The position numbers and the translations under genes are program-made. 64,000 nucleotides of DNA, from contig JAFZSA010000032.1 in assembly GCA_017619585.1 (NCBI GenBank), positions 17,543 through 81,542 on the forward strand, in the 5' to 3' direction. The notes under the pieces were generated by a model. That model worked only from the letters and a program-made list of their open reading frames with translations. It had not been told where the DNA came from and did not search any database. Origin of the DNA: Bacteroidaceae bacterium. Its GTDB lineage: Bacteria > Bacteroidota > Bacteroidia > Bacteroidales > Bacteroidaceae. Shown piece after piece: positions 18,045-27,552 of the stretch; position 1 is the first letter of the stretch, and each line of letters begins with the position of its first letter.

Positions 18045-19169
18045 ATGAAAATGAATTTGAAGTACATTACAGTTCTTGGCACAGTAGTTGCAAGCATTCT
18101 TTCTTCATGCAGCAACAATTCACAAAGACAGATGCCATCAGCCAACTTCGAGACAATGAAGGTTGCCACCAAGGATGTTACCATGAATACAAAATACAGT
18201 GCCACAATACGTGGACGACAGGATATCGACATTATGCCACAGGTTAGCGGAACCCTGACCAAGCTCTGTGTGACAGAAGGTCAGGTTGTTAAGGCCGGTC
18301 AGCCTCTGTTCATCATTGACCAGGTTCCTTATCAGGCAGCACTGAACACTGCTTTGGCAGCATTAGAGTCTGCAAAGGCTCAGCTGGCAACCTCTCAGTT
18401 GGAGTACGACAGTAAGAAGCAGCTCTTTGAGCAGCATGTAGTCAGTGAGTTCGACATCCAGAAGGCCAACAACGCCCTTCAGACAGCCAAGGCTGTGTTA
18501 GCACAGTCACAGGCTCAGGTAGTTAATGCCCGCAACAACCTCAGCTATACAGTTGTCAAGAGTCCCTCAAACGGTATTGTCGGAACACTCCCCTACCGTC
18601 AGGGTGCTTTGGTTAGTCCCAGCATGGGTCAGCCCCTTACAACCGTCAGCGACAACAATCAGATGTACGTTTACTTCTCTATCAACGAGGCTCAGTTGCT
18701 GAGCATGACTCGTGAGAGCGGTAGTGCAGAGGCTGCCATCAGCGCCATGCCAGAGATCAAGCTATTGCTTGTTGACGGCAGCGAATACAAGCACACCGGT
18801 AAGGTAGAGAGCGTAAGTGGTGTTGTTGACCGTACAACAGGTACCGTTCAGGTTCGTGCCGTCTTTGACAACCCCGAGAAATTGCTGCATAGTGGAAGCA
18901 CAGGATATGTAGTTATTCCCACTATTTACAAAGACAAGATTGTAATCCCTGCAACAGCTACCGTACAGATTCAGGATAAATTCAAGGTCTATCTTGTTGA
19001 CAAGAACAACATCGCACACGAGCAGCTTGTTGTTACTGAGCCACACACTAATGGCAAGGAATACGTGATTAAGGAAGGCTTGAAGGCCGGTGACATTATC
19101 GTAGCCGAAGGAGCAGGTATGCTGAAGGACGGCCAGAACGTCAAGCCAAACAAAGAGAATCAAGAATAA
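18045..19169 (+). CDS. RND efflux periplasmic adaptor lipoprotein
   Basis: A 374-aa membrane-fusion protein of the AcrA/MexE type, anchored as a lipoprotein (lipobox SILSSC, Cys22). It shows the usual order: first half of the lipoyl domain (GTLTKLCVTEGQVVKAGQPLFIID), an alpha-hairpin coiled coil (about 100-150), the second lipoyl half (YTVVKSPSNGIVGTLPYRQGALV), then barrel and membrane-proximal domains. It links the pump and the outer-membrane channel encoded next. The three genes form one operon (spacers 58 and 21 bases). Confidence 0.93.
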   Translation: MKMNLKYITVLGTVVASILSSCSNNSQRQMPSANFETMKVATKDVTMNTKYSATIRGRQDIDIMPQVSGTLTKLCVTEGQVVKAGQPLFIIDQVPYQAALNTALAALESAKAQLATSQLEYDSKKQLFEQHVVSEFDIQKANNALQTAKAVLAQSQAQVVNARNNLSYTVVKSPSNGIVGTLPYRQGALVSPSMGQPLTTVSDNNQMYVYFSINEAQLLSMTRESGSAEAAISAMPEIKLLLVDGSEYKHTGKVESVSGVVDRTTGTVQVRAVFDNPEKLLHSGSTGYVVIPTIYKDKIVIPATATVQIQDKFKVYLVDKNNIAHEQLVVTEPHTNGKEYVIKEGLKAGDIIVAEGAGMLKDGQNVKPNKENQE

Positions 19170-19187
19170 GAAAAACAAAAGACAAAC

Positions 19188-19219
19188 TCTTAACTCTTAA
19201 TTCTCAACTCTTAATTAAG
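19188..19219. repeat. Tandem word repeat in the adaptor-pump spacer
   Basis: CTCTTAA/TTCTCAA words are repeated four times in a row just before the pump gene's start codon, inside an operon. Confidence 0.7.
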
Positions 19220-19227
19220 ACAAAGCA

Positions 19228-22200
19228 ATGAAAGGAAATATATTTATCAAGAGACCGGTAATGGCCATTTCTATAGCCATTATGATTCTATTGGTGGGTG
19301 CAATATCCTACACCTCCCTTCCTTTGGAGCAGTACCCTGATATTGCTCCTCCAACCGTATCCGTTAGCGCCACATACACAGGTGCCAGCGCAGATGCTGT
19401 AATGAAAGCCGTTATCCAGCCTTTGGAGGAGGGTATCAACGGTGTAGAGAATATGTTGTATATGAGCAGTACGGCTACCAATGCCGGCTCTGCCACCATA
19501 AACGTTGTCTTCAAGCAGGGTACAGATCCTGATATGGCTGCCGTAAACGTTCAGAACCGTGTAAGCCGCGTACAAGGTCTGCTGCCACAGGAGGTTACCC
19601 GAATCGGTGTATCCACAACCAAGAGACAGACATCATTCCTGCAGATTGACTGTCTTGCCAGCGAAGACGGAACATACGACGAGGATTTCATCTCAAACTA
19701 CCTTGACATCAACGTCCTTCCCCAGATCAAGCGTGTAGAGGGTGTAGGTGACGTTATGCTGTTGGGTGGAACATACTCACTACGTATTTGGATGAAGCCT
19801 GAACTGATGGCTCAGTATGGTGTCGTACCTGACGATATCACTTCAGCTATGGCAGAACAGAACCTTGAATCTCCTGCCGGTCAGTTAGGTGAAAAACCCG
19901 TCAACGGCTCACACGGTGACGGTATAGACAACTACTACCAATACACCCTGAAGTACAAGGGACGTCTGAAAGAGCTTTCTGAATTCGAGGATATTGTCAT
20001 CCGTGCCAATGCAGACGGTACCATCCTGCGACTGAAGGATATTGCCGATGTAGAGCTGGGTGCTATCAACTATTCATTCCACGGCGAGGCTAATGGTCAT
20101 CCTGGTGTTACCTTCCTCTGTTTCCAGTTGGCAGGAGCTAATGCAAAGGAAACCAACGACCGTGTAAGCGCCAAGCTTGACGAATTAAGCAAAGACCTGC
20201 CAAAGGGTATGAAGTTCATAAAGATGATGTCCAGCAACGACTTCCTCATGGCATCTATTGCCAATGTAGAGGAGACATTGTTCGTGGCCATCTTCCTAGT
20301 GGTCTTGGTGGTTTACTTCTTCCTACAGGACTTCAGGGCTACCATCATCCCCTCTATTTCAATCATCGTATCATTGGTAGGAACCTTTGCATGTCTTGCA
20401 TTAGCCGGATTTACGCTTAACCTGCTAACATTGTTTGCTCTTGTGCTTGCTATTGGTACGGTGGTGGACGATGCCATTGTGGTGGTTGAAGCTGTCCAGG
20501 CCAAGTTCGATGCCGGATATACCAGCCCCTATCAAGCTACCAAGGATGCCATGAGCGATGTTACAATGGCCGTTATCTCTTGTACCTTTGTGTTTATGGC
20601 AGTGTTCATCCCTGTTAGTTTTACAGGTGGTACAGCAGGTATCTTCTATACCCAGTTTGGTGTAACTCTGGCAACTGCCGTTGGTCTGTCATGTGTCAGC
20701 GCCTTGGTACTCTGCCCTGCCCTCTGTGCTATGATGATGCGTCCCGCCAGCGAGGAACGTCGCAAGGGTTTCTTCGGAGCTATCAACTACCGTACACGTC
20801 TGGCTTACGAAGCTACCTACTCAGCCATGATGGAGAAATACGCCAACATACTACGCAGAATGGTTTCACGCAAGGTTAGATATTACGTCAGCTTTGGAGC
20901 CTTGGCAGTAGCTATTGTAGGCGTGCTTTTCTTTGCAGGTCATCTGCCAGGTGGTTTGGTGCCCAGCGAGGACCAGGGTGTCTGCATGATGAACGTCAGC
21001 GCTGTTCCTGGTAGCAACGTAGCATCTACCTACAAGGTACTGAACAAGGCACAGAAGATTATCGAGGAAGTACCCGAGGTAAAGGAATACACCAAGGTGG
21101 CCGGATACGGATTCATGTCTGGTCAGGGTACATCTTACGGTATGTCTGTTATCCGTATGAAGCCTTGGGGAGAGCGTCAGTACGGATTAGGATTCGGATT
21201 TGTAACCCTTGCCGTCGTTGCCTTCGTCGTTGCCTTGATAGTATTCATCCGCAGTCTGTTCAACAAGAAGAAGATTGGCAAAAAAGCTATCGCCTTTGCC
21301 TGCATAACAGCACTCACGGCTGTGGCACTCATGAATTATCATCCTTTGGATAATATGATGAGCACCAGTACCATGGTGGCAAATGCCAAACTGAATGCTC
21401 GCCTTCTGAAGGAAATTCCAGAGGCTCAGTGCTTTGTATTCGAACCTGGTATGATTCCCGGTTATGGTATGGGATCTATCGAGCTGCAGTTGCAGGACAA
21501 GACTGGTACAGCTGACAAGGAGGTATTCTTCAACTATACCAAGCAATTCATAGCCAAGTTGAGCGAACACCCCGAGGTAGGACGTTGTATCACTACCTAC
21601 GAGCGTAATTTCCCCCAGTTCCAGGTTGATGTTGATGCTGCACAGTGCAAGCGTGCCGGTATCTCTCCCACCACAGTACTGAACGCATTGGCAAGCTATT
21701 GTGGTGGTTCATACATCAGCAACATGAACCAGTTCAGCAAGGTATATCGTGTGATGCTGCAGAGCAATCCTCAGGCCAGAACCACAGAGGATGACCTCAA
21801 CAATATGTTCATCCGCAACCAAGGCAAGATGGCTCCACTCAGCCAGTTCGTTACGCTGAAGCCCATCCTTGGTCCCGAGATTGACAACCGATTCAACCTC
21901 TTCAGTTCTATCTCTGTGAACGTTGCTCCTAACACTGGTATCAGTAACACAGAGGTAATGAAGGTCATCGAACAGGTGCACAAGGAGGTCTTCCCCGAAG
22001 GCTATAGCTACGAGTACGGTGGTATGGCACGTGAGGAGGCACAGACCATAGGCAGCTATGACACTTACCTCACCTATGCCATCTGTGTGATACTGATATT
22101 CCTGATTCTGAGCTGTCTGTATGAGAGCTTCCTGATTCCCTTTGCCGTTATCCTCTCTGTTCCTGCCGGTCTGATGGGAACCTACGGATTTGCATGGCTT

Positions 22201-22716
22201 TGGAACGCTGGCTTCAACTGGACAATCACCATGAACGGACAGGCAATGCCTATAGGACGTCTGTTGTTCTTGGGTCAGATTGAAAACAACATCTACCTGC
22301 AGACAGGTGTGATTATGTTGATTGGTCTGTTGGCCAAGACAGCCATTCTGATTACTGAATTCGCCCTGGAGCGCCGTCGTAAGGGAATGGGTATTGTAGA
22401 GGCCGCCTATGCAGCTGCCGAGGCTCGTCTCCGTCCTATCCTCATGACCGTTCTGACCATGATCTTCGGTATGATTCCCCTGGTATTCGCCACAGGAGCC
22501 GGAGCCAATGGTAACCGTACCATCGGTATTGGTGTAATTGGCGGTATGACGGTAGGTACACTGGCCATCCTGTTTACCGTACCTCTATTCTTCATCATTT
22601 TCGAATACCTCCAGGAGCGTATCCGTCCCGTTATGGTTGAAGAGGCCGACCAGCAGTTCCTGAAAGAGCGTGAGCGTTCACTCAGAGAGAAGGAAGAAGC
22701 TAACAAGAACAAATAA
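19228..22716 (+). CDS. RND multidrug efflux pump (HAE1/AcrB type) with extra hydrophobic hairpin
   Basis: A 1162-aa inner-membrane proton antiporter; AcrB-type pumps are normally about 1030-1060 aa. The N-terminus (KRPVMAISIAIMILLVG, PLEQYPDIAPP) and the TM4 acidic pair in GTVVDDAIVVVEAV are typical. The porter domain after TM7 reaches RMKPWGERQ, and then, where E. coli AcrB has a short link, there is an insert from about 652 to 715. It consists of two hydrophobic stretches (656-674 and 687-702) around a lysine-rich loop (KKKIGKK). The chain then continues normally. The insert could form an additional membrane hairpin. It is the second gene of the efflux operon. Confidence 0.92.
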   Translation: MKGNIFIKRPVMAISIAIMILLVGAISYTSLPLEQYPDIAPPTVSVSATYTGASADAVMKAVIQPLEEGINGVENMLYMSSTATNAGSATINVVFKQGTDPDMAAVNVQNRVSRVQGLLPQEVTRIGVSTTKRQTSFLQIDCLASEDGTYDEDFISNYLDINVLPQIKRVEGVGDVMLLGGTYSLRIWMKPELMAQYGVVPDDITSAMAEQNLESPAGQLGEKPVNGSHGDGIDNYYQYTLKYKGRLKELSEFEDIVIRANADGTILRLKDIADVELGAINYSFHGEANGHPGVTFLCFQLAGANAKETNDRVSAKLDELSKDLPKGMKFIKMMSSNDFLMASIANVEETLFVAIFLVVLVVYFFLQDFRATIIPSISIIVSLVGTFACLALAGFTLNLLTLFALVLAIGTVVDDAIVVVEAVQAKFDAGYTSPYQATKDAMSDVTMAVISCTFVFMAVFIPVSFTGGTAGIFYTQFGVTLATAVGLSCVSALVLCPALCAMMMRPASEERRKGFFGAINYRTRLAYEATYSAMMEKYANILRRMVSRKVRYYVSFGALAVAIVGVLFFAGHLPGGLVPSEDQGVCMMNVSAVPGSNVASTYKVLNKAQKIIEEVPEVKEYTKVAGYGFMSGQGTSYGMSVIRMKPWGERQYGLGFGFVTLAVVAFVVALIVFIRSLFNKKKIGKKAIAFACITALTAVALMNYHPLDNMMSTSTMVANAKLNARLLKEIPEAQCFVFEPGMIPGYGMGSIELQLQDKTGTADKEVFFNYTKQFIAKLSEHPEVGRCITTYERNFPQFQVDVDAAQCKRAGISPTTVLNALASYCGGSYISNMNQFSKVYRVMLQSNPQARTTEDDLNNMFIRNQGKMAPLSQFVTLKPILGPEIDNRFNLFSSISVNVAPNTGISNTEVMKVIEQVHKEVFPEGYSYEYGGMAREEAQTIGSYDTYLTYAICVILIFLILSCLYESFLIPFAVILSVPAGLMGTYGFAWLWNAGFNWTITMNGQAMPIGRLLFLGQIENNIYLQTGVIMLIGLLAKTAILITEFALERRRKGMGIVEAAYAAAEARLRPILMTVLTMIFGMIPLVFATGAGANGNRTIGIGVIGGMTVGTLAILFTVPLFFIIFEYLQERIRPVMVEEADQQFLKERERSLREKEEANKNK

Positions 22717-22737
22717 TATTCACGTATAGAATTCATT

Positions 22738-24123
22738 ATGCGAACATCAAATATTCTGAAAGTAGCATTGGCAACCGCTCTTCTGAGCAGTTGCTCGCTA
22801 TTCAAAAACTATGAACGTCCTGCCGGCATCAACACCGATGGTATCTATGGCAATGCCCAGAGCGGTGACGAAAAGGGGCTGGGCGATGTGCAGTGGCGCG
22901 ACATCTTTACTGACCCACAGCTGCAGGCCCTCATAGAGAAAGGCTTGGCAAACAACACAGACATGAAGAATGCCGACCTCAAGATTCAGGAGGTTCAGTA
23001 TGCTCTGAAGTGTGCCAAACTGGCCTACTTCCCCAGCATCTACTTCAACCCCAGCGGTACGGTCAGTCGTCCTTGGGATCCATATGACCGCAAGGACTAT
23101 AGCACCAGCACCACCTACAGCCTGCCTGCTACTATGAGTTGGCAGATTGGTAGCCTGGGAGCCCTGCGCAACTCCAAGAAGAAGGCCGAGGTGAACGTAG
23201 AGCAACTCAAGAATGCCAAGCAGGCCGTACAGGCAGCTCTGGTAGCTAACATCGCCTCTATGTACTACACACTTTCATCTCTGGACGAGCAGTTGGCGCT
23301 GACTAAGACCACTCGCGACAACTGGGGCAAGTACCTGGATATGGAAAAGAAGCTGATGGATGCCGGTCAGACCAACCTTGCTGCCGTTGCAAGCATCGAG
23401 GCTACCTACTATAGCATCAGCACCAGCGTTGTGGCATTAGAGGACAATATCAAGCTGATAGAGAACTCATTGGGTACTATCCTGGGCGAGACAGCCGGTC
23501 ACATCAGTCGTGGTGCCCTCAGCACCTTCCAGACCCCTGCCATCCTTACAACAGGTGCTCCTATCAGCATTCTGTCACGTCGTCCCGATGTCAAGGCAGC
23601 CGAGTTGGAATTGGCAAGTGCCTTCTACGATAAGAACATTGCTGCCAGCCAGTTCTATCCCTCTCTGAATATCAGCTCAACAGGCCAGTTCACCAATGCC
23701 CTTGCCGGTGGTGCCATCAATCCCGGCATCATGATTGGCAACGTGGTAGCCAACCTTTCACAGCCTATCTTCTCAAACGGCAGAATCCGTGCCCAGTACA
23801 AGATTTCAAAGGCTGAGATGGAGGTCGCTACCAACAACTTCAAGCAGGCCGTTATAGCTGCCGGCAACGAGGTCAACACCGCTATGGTAGAACTGAAGGG
23901 AGCCGAGGACCAGAAGGAACTCATAGGACAGCAGGTTGTAGCATTAGAGAAAGCCCTTGATGCTACACAGAAACTCTATGCCCTTAGCAGCACCAACTAT
24001 CTGAACGTCATCACGGCTCAGAACTCACTGCTCTCTGCCCAGATGAGTCAGATAAAGAACCGCATGGATGCTATCAACGCCACCATCGACCTGTATCAGG
24101 CCCTCGGTGGTGGCGCTGAATAG
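22738..24123 (+). CDS. TolC-like outer-membrane efflux lipoprotein
   Basis: A 461-aa channel protein of the NodT/OprM class, with a lipobox (LLSSC, Cys19). Two repeats of long coiled-coil helices with short barrel strands are visible, with the family signature LSRRPDVKAAELELASAFYD. It forms the outer-membrane exit of the tripartite pump together with the two preceding genes. The gene ends with ALGGG, a common ending of the family. Confidence 0.93.
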   Translation: MRTSNILKVALATALLSSCSLFKNYERPAGINTDGIYGNAQSGDEKGLGDVQWRDIFTDPQLQALIEKGLANNTDMKNADLKIQEVQYALKCAKLAYFPSIYFNPSGTVSRPWDPYDRKDYSTSTTYSLPATMSWQIGSLGALRNSKKKAEVNVEQLKNAKQAVQAALVANIASMYYTLSSLDEQLALTKTTRDNWGKYLDMEKKLMDAGQTNLAAVASIEATYYSISTSVVALEDNIKLIENSLGTILGETAGHISRGALSTFQTPAILTTGAPISILSRRPDVKAAELELASAFYDKNIAASQFYPSLNISSTGQFTNALAGGAINPGIMIGNVVANLSQPIFSNGRIRAQYKISKAEMEVATNNFKQAVIAAGNEVNTAMVELKGAEDQKELIGQQVVALEKALDATQKLYALSSTNYLNVITAQNSLLSAQMSQIKNRMDAINATIDLYQALGGGAE

Positions 24124-24190
24124 CGCACCACATCCCTGCGCACACACCTGAAAAACTTTGTCAAACCTTTTATTTAAACTAAATAATATT

Positions 24191-27100
24191 ATGAGAAAAC
24201 TCAACTTATCGATCCTGATGCTATGCTGTTCCCTCGTGGGAATGGCAGAACCTGTTGGCAGACAGACTGCGCTCTACACAGCCCAGTCCTATATGATGTC
24301 AAAAGGCAAACACATCAACACAGCCCAGAAGCCTTTCAGAGCTGCACGCAAGACGGCATCTGCCCAAACCGAGGAGGAGGCATACTACTATGTCTTCAAT
24401 GCAGGCAACAATGGCGGTTATGTCATTGTGTCCGGCGATGACCGCGTAGAACCTATTCTGGGATATGTGGAGCAAGGTTCCTTCGATCCCGATCAGATTC
24501 CCGACAATATGCGTGCGTGGCTTGAAGGATATGAGGAGGAGATCAAGTACGTCATTGACAATGACCTGAAACCCAGCTCTCCAGCACTCAGAAGACGCGG
24601 CAAGGTTATCAACACCAAGCACAGCATCCCTGAGATTCTGACAACACGCTGGAACCAGAATCTCCCCTACAACCTGACCATCGAGAAGTACTACAAGGAG
24701 GATGGCTCCCTAGCACGCCCTGCCACAGGTTGTATTGCTACGGCATGGGCACAGGTAATCAACTTCCACAAGTACCCTAACGAGATTAAGGTAGACATTC
24801 CTGCCTTCAGCAAGACCTATACCCTGAAGGACGGCACCAAGAAGACTGTAACATTCCCGGCAGTACCACGCGGTTCCAAGATTGACTGGGACAACATGCA
24901 GGACACCTATAGCTGCAGCGAGAGCCATGCCCACACTGCTGCAGATACTGCCGTTGCCAACCTGATGCGTTACTGTGGTCAGGCTGTAAAGATGGGCTAC
25001 GGACCATCCTCAGGTGCAAACTGGAAGGCTCCCGATGTCATCAAGTACTTCGGTTTTGACACCAGCGGCTATAGGGCCGGACGTGACCAGTATAGCATAG
25101 ACGAATGGCAAGATCTTATTTACAACGAGATAGCAGCCGGCTATCCCGTACCTTTCAGCGGCAGTAAGCTCAGTGGCGGACATGCCTTTGTGCTGGACGG
25201 ATTTGATGGCGAGCAGCTCTTCCACGTCAACTGGGGTTGGGGTGGCGGAAGCAACGGCTGGTTCCTGATTGGCGTGCTCAACTCGGGCGACAACAGCGGC
25301 ATCGGTGCTGCCAGCGGTAGTGGCGGTTATGCCAGAGGCCAGGCTGCAGTAATCGGGTTGCGCCGTCCCAGTAACAACAGGGAGAACAGTTACCTTACCA
25401 TCAGTGACGTTGCAGTCACCAACACAACTATCAGAGCCGTGTTTACAAACGAGACAGGTACTACTGGCAGATTCCACGTAGGACTCCTGAAACTTGATGA
25501 CGATGGCGAGTTCTCGCTGGTAGGCAACAAGCAAAGTATTACTAATATGGCCGACGGAGCTTCTCAGACCAAGACTTTCTATGTTTCCGGAAAACTGACT
25601 GAAGGAACCTACAAACTCACCCTTGCCAGCAAACCCCAATCAAGCGAGGAGTGGAAACCACTCTACAACATGCGCGACCGCTACATAGAGGCTATTGTTG
25701 ATGCGGAAGGTAAATCTACCCTACGTCTTGTAGAACCCGTTTACAACATCAGCATAGACACTATCACCTTCCCAGGCACCCATATTGTGGGTAAGGAGCA
25801 GGAGATTGTTGTTAAGTTCCGCAACAATGCCGATGAGTACTACAAGGATGTCTATCTCTTTGCCAGCAAGACAAACACCAAGGTCTATACCGAGAATCTT
25901 GCCCGTGTGGCCGTACGAAAGGGTGAGTGTGCCGAGTTCTCATTCTACTATACCCCCGAGGAGACCGGAACCTATAACCTATGGTTCTGTTCAGACAAAA
26001 ACGGAAATAATGTTATAGGACAAGGCACTATGGAGGTGATAACAGAGGCAGAAGCCACCAAGGCAAACCTTTCCATCAGCTACTCCGTTGTCAACGGTGC
26101 CAATAACGTCGCCTATGGCAAGCAGCTCTATGCTAAGGCCACCATCACGAACAAAGGCACAACGGATTATAACGGAGGCGTCAAGATTCAGCTCTGGAAA
26201 CAGAAGGTTGGCACCAGTACAGCCACCAGCGGATCAAGCAGCATGTATAACGTAGAGATACCCAAGGGCAAGTCTGTTACCGTGGATGTCTTCTTCGACA
26301 ACATAGGCTCAGACATCATCTGCCATCTGAAGGCCATGTATAGCAATCAAGAAGGAACGCTTACTGGCGGAGGAACCTTTGATTACAAATGCCAAATGTC
26401 AGACGGTGTCCTCAGCTGGAAGACAGACGGAACCGTTTCCGGCAAGGCAAACACCACCAGCATGACAACGGCTACCAATATCTGTGGCGTTCTGGCCAAC
26501 TGCAGCGCCAAGATCAATCGCATGACGCCCAACAGATCTAACCCCAATGTCATCTACGCCTTTGCAGAAGGCATGACCGTACCTGCAAGCCTTGACACCT
26601 GCAATGCCGTTAGCGGCAACCATGCCAAGCGTATCAGAATGGTCAACGACAAACCCTACTTCATCCCTGTAAGTTTCCAGGCAGACAGTGCCTCCTTCAC
26701 CTATACATTCCCACTGACAGAGAAAGGTACCGGCTGGCATGCCCTGACCCTGCCATTCCAGGCAGACAGCGTCTATGTTGACAGTATCCCCGTTGCCCTT
26801 AACGACTGCCTGAAGCACTTCTGGATTTACGAATTCTCTGCTCAGGGAGCCAATGGCGAGGTTATCCTTACACCTGTCACAGAGCTAAGGTCAGCAACGC
26901 CTTACATCATAGCGGCAGACTCCACCATGGCAGGACGCTCAATAGAGTTCCGAGGCGTTGACGTTCCCTTCTACAAGTCGGGTAGCGACAAGATGGTCAT
27001 CTCTTCTCCCGCCTTCCTGTTCCATGGTCTCACTTTGATTCCAACAGTCAGCAACTGCTATGTTCTGAACGATGAGGGTACAGCCTTCCAGTACACCACA

Positions 27101-27382
27101 GCAAAGAAAACTATGAAACCGCTGACCTCCTACTTCACCACCAATCTTTCTGACGAGGAACGTCCCGCCAGCATAGAACTCCCCAATCTGGAGGAGTTGA
27201 AGAACCAGCTGTCAGAACAAGAGGATGCAATTAGAAGCCTCACCCCAACCCTCTCCAAAGGCGAGGGAGCAATATACGACCTCAGTGGCCGTAAACTTGT
27301 CAACTCGTCAACTCGTCAACTTGTCAACTCCTTAAAGAAGGGTCATTACATCATTGACGGCAAGAAAGTGCTGATTAAGTAA
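24191..27382 (+). CDS. Secreted C10-family cysteine protease with C-terminal modules
   Basis: A 1063-aa exported protein. A signal peptide (to about residue 20, GMAEP) is followed by a Spi-like propeptide (about 25-140). The peptidase domain has catalytic Cys181 in ATGCIATAWAQ and His331 in GGHAFVLDGF, followed by the NWGWGG stretch. This is the streptopain/interpain arrangement. Behind it lie Ig-like modules (about 400-730), a further beta region, and the sorting-like tail YDLSGRK...GHYIIDGKKVLIK. An in-frame REP-like palindrome and a tandem repeat encode the stretch around the tail. The start at 24191 gives a clean signal peptide. It may be read through from the efflux operon, 67 bases upstream. 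Confidence 0.9.
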   Translation: MRKLNLSILMLCCSLVGMAEPVGRQTALYTAQSYMMSKGKHINTAQKPFRAARKTASAQTEEEAYYYVFNAGNNGGYVIVSGDDRVEPILGYVEQGSFDPDQIPDNMRAWLEGYEEEIKYVIDNDLKPSSPALRRRGKVINTKHSIPEILTTRWNQNLPYNLTIEKYYKEDGSLARPATGCIATAWAQVINFHKYPNEIKVDIPAFSKTYTLKDGTKKTVTFPAVPRGSKIDWDNMQDTYSCSESHAHTAADTAVANLMRYCGQAVKMGYGPSSGANWKAPDVIKYFGFDTSGYRAGRDQYSIDEWQDLIYNEIAAGYPVPFSGSKLSGGHAFVLDGFDGEQLFHVNWGWGGGSNGWFLIGVLNSGDNSGIGAASGSGGYARGQAAVIGLRRPSNNRENSYLTISDVAVTNTTIRAVFTNETGTTGRFHVGLLKLDDDGEFSLVGNKQSITNMADGASQTKTFYVSGKLTEGTYKLTLASKPQSSEEWKPLYNMRDRYIEAIVDAEGKSTLRLVEPVYNISIDTITFPGTHIVGKEQEIVVKFRNNADEYYKDVYLFASKTNTKVYTENLARVAVRKGECAEFSFYYTPEETGTYNLWFCSDKNGNNVIGQGTMEVITEAEATKANLSISYSVVNGANNVAYGKQLYAKATITNKGTTDYNGGVKIQLWKQKVGTSTATSGSSSMYNVEIPKGKSVTVDVFFDNIGSDIICHLKAMYSNQEGTLTGGGTFDYKCQMSDGVLSWKTDGTVSGKANTTSMTTATNICGVLANCSAKINRMTPNRSNPNVIYAFAEGMTVPASLDTCNAVSGNHAKRIRMVNDKPYFIPVSFQADSASFTYTFPLTEKGTGWHALTLPFQADSVYVDSIPVALNDCLKHFWIYEFSAQGANGEVILTPVTELRSATPYIIAADSTMAGRSIEFRGVDVPFYKSGSDKMVISSPAFLFHGLTLIPTVSNCYVLNDEGTAFQYTTAKKTMKPLTSYFTTNLSDEERPASIELPNLEELKNQLSEQEDAIRSLTPTLSKGEGAIYDLSGRKLVNSSTRQLVNSLKKGHYIIDGKKVLIK
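27233..27333. repeat. In-frame REP-like palindrome and 9-bp tandem repeat in the protease gene
   Basis: The palindrome has arms CCCTC (27249-27253) and GAGGG (27263-27267) and encodes SLTPTLSKGEGA. After the codons for IYDLSGR, a tandem repeat of the unit GTCAACTC/T (about 27298-27333, four copies) encodes the loop LVNSSTRQLVNS. Similar sequence occurs at 55760-55862. Confidence 0.85.
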
Positions 27383-27405
27383 GAGAAACATCACCTATAT
27401 CCTTG

Positions 27406-27443
27406 CAGGCCTGCTCTCCATCCCGGAAGGCGGGCCTGTTTGT
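27406..27443 (+). terminator. Probable terminator of the protease gene
   Basis: Stem CAGGCCTGC (27406-27414) with GCGGGCCTG (27430-27438), one mismatch, a 15-base loop, then TTTGTT. The T-run is short. Confidence 0.6.
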
Positions 27444-27494
27444 TATGCCTCACCATGACAAGGATGTTAAGGACAATTAATAATGTATAGAGGA

Positions 27495-27526
27495 TTTGCA
27501 GGATTATTGGATTATTCATATCTTTG
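27495..27526 (+). promoter_or_regulatory. Promoter of the GH20 pair
   Basis: TTTG (27495-27498), 20-base spacer, TATCTTTG (27519-27526). It places the transcript start near 27532 and so supports the ATG at 27553 over the upstream candidate at 27496. Confidence 0.8.
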
Positions 27527-27552
27527 CGCCTGTTAACAAATTAAATAAGACA

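Noticed and set aside
27298..27333. Tandem repeat resembling a CRISPR or VNTR array
   Set aside because: Units are about 9 bp with no unique spacers, and they are read in frame inside the protease gene. Not a CRISPR.
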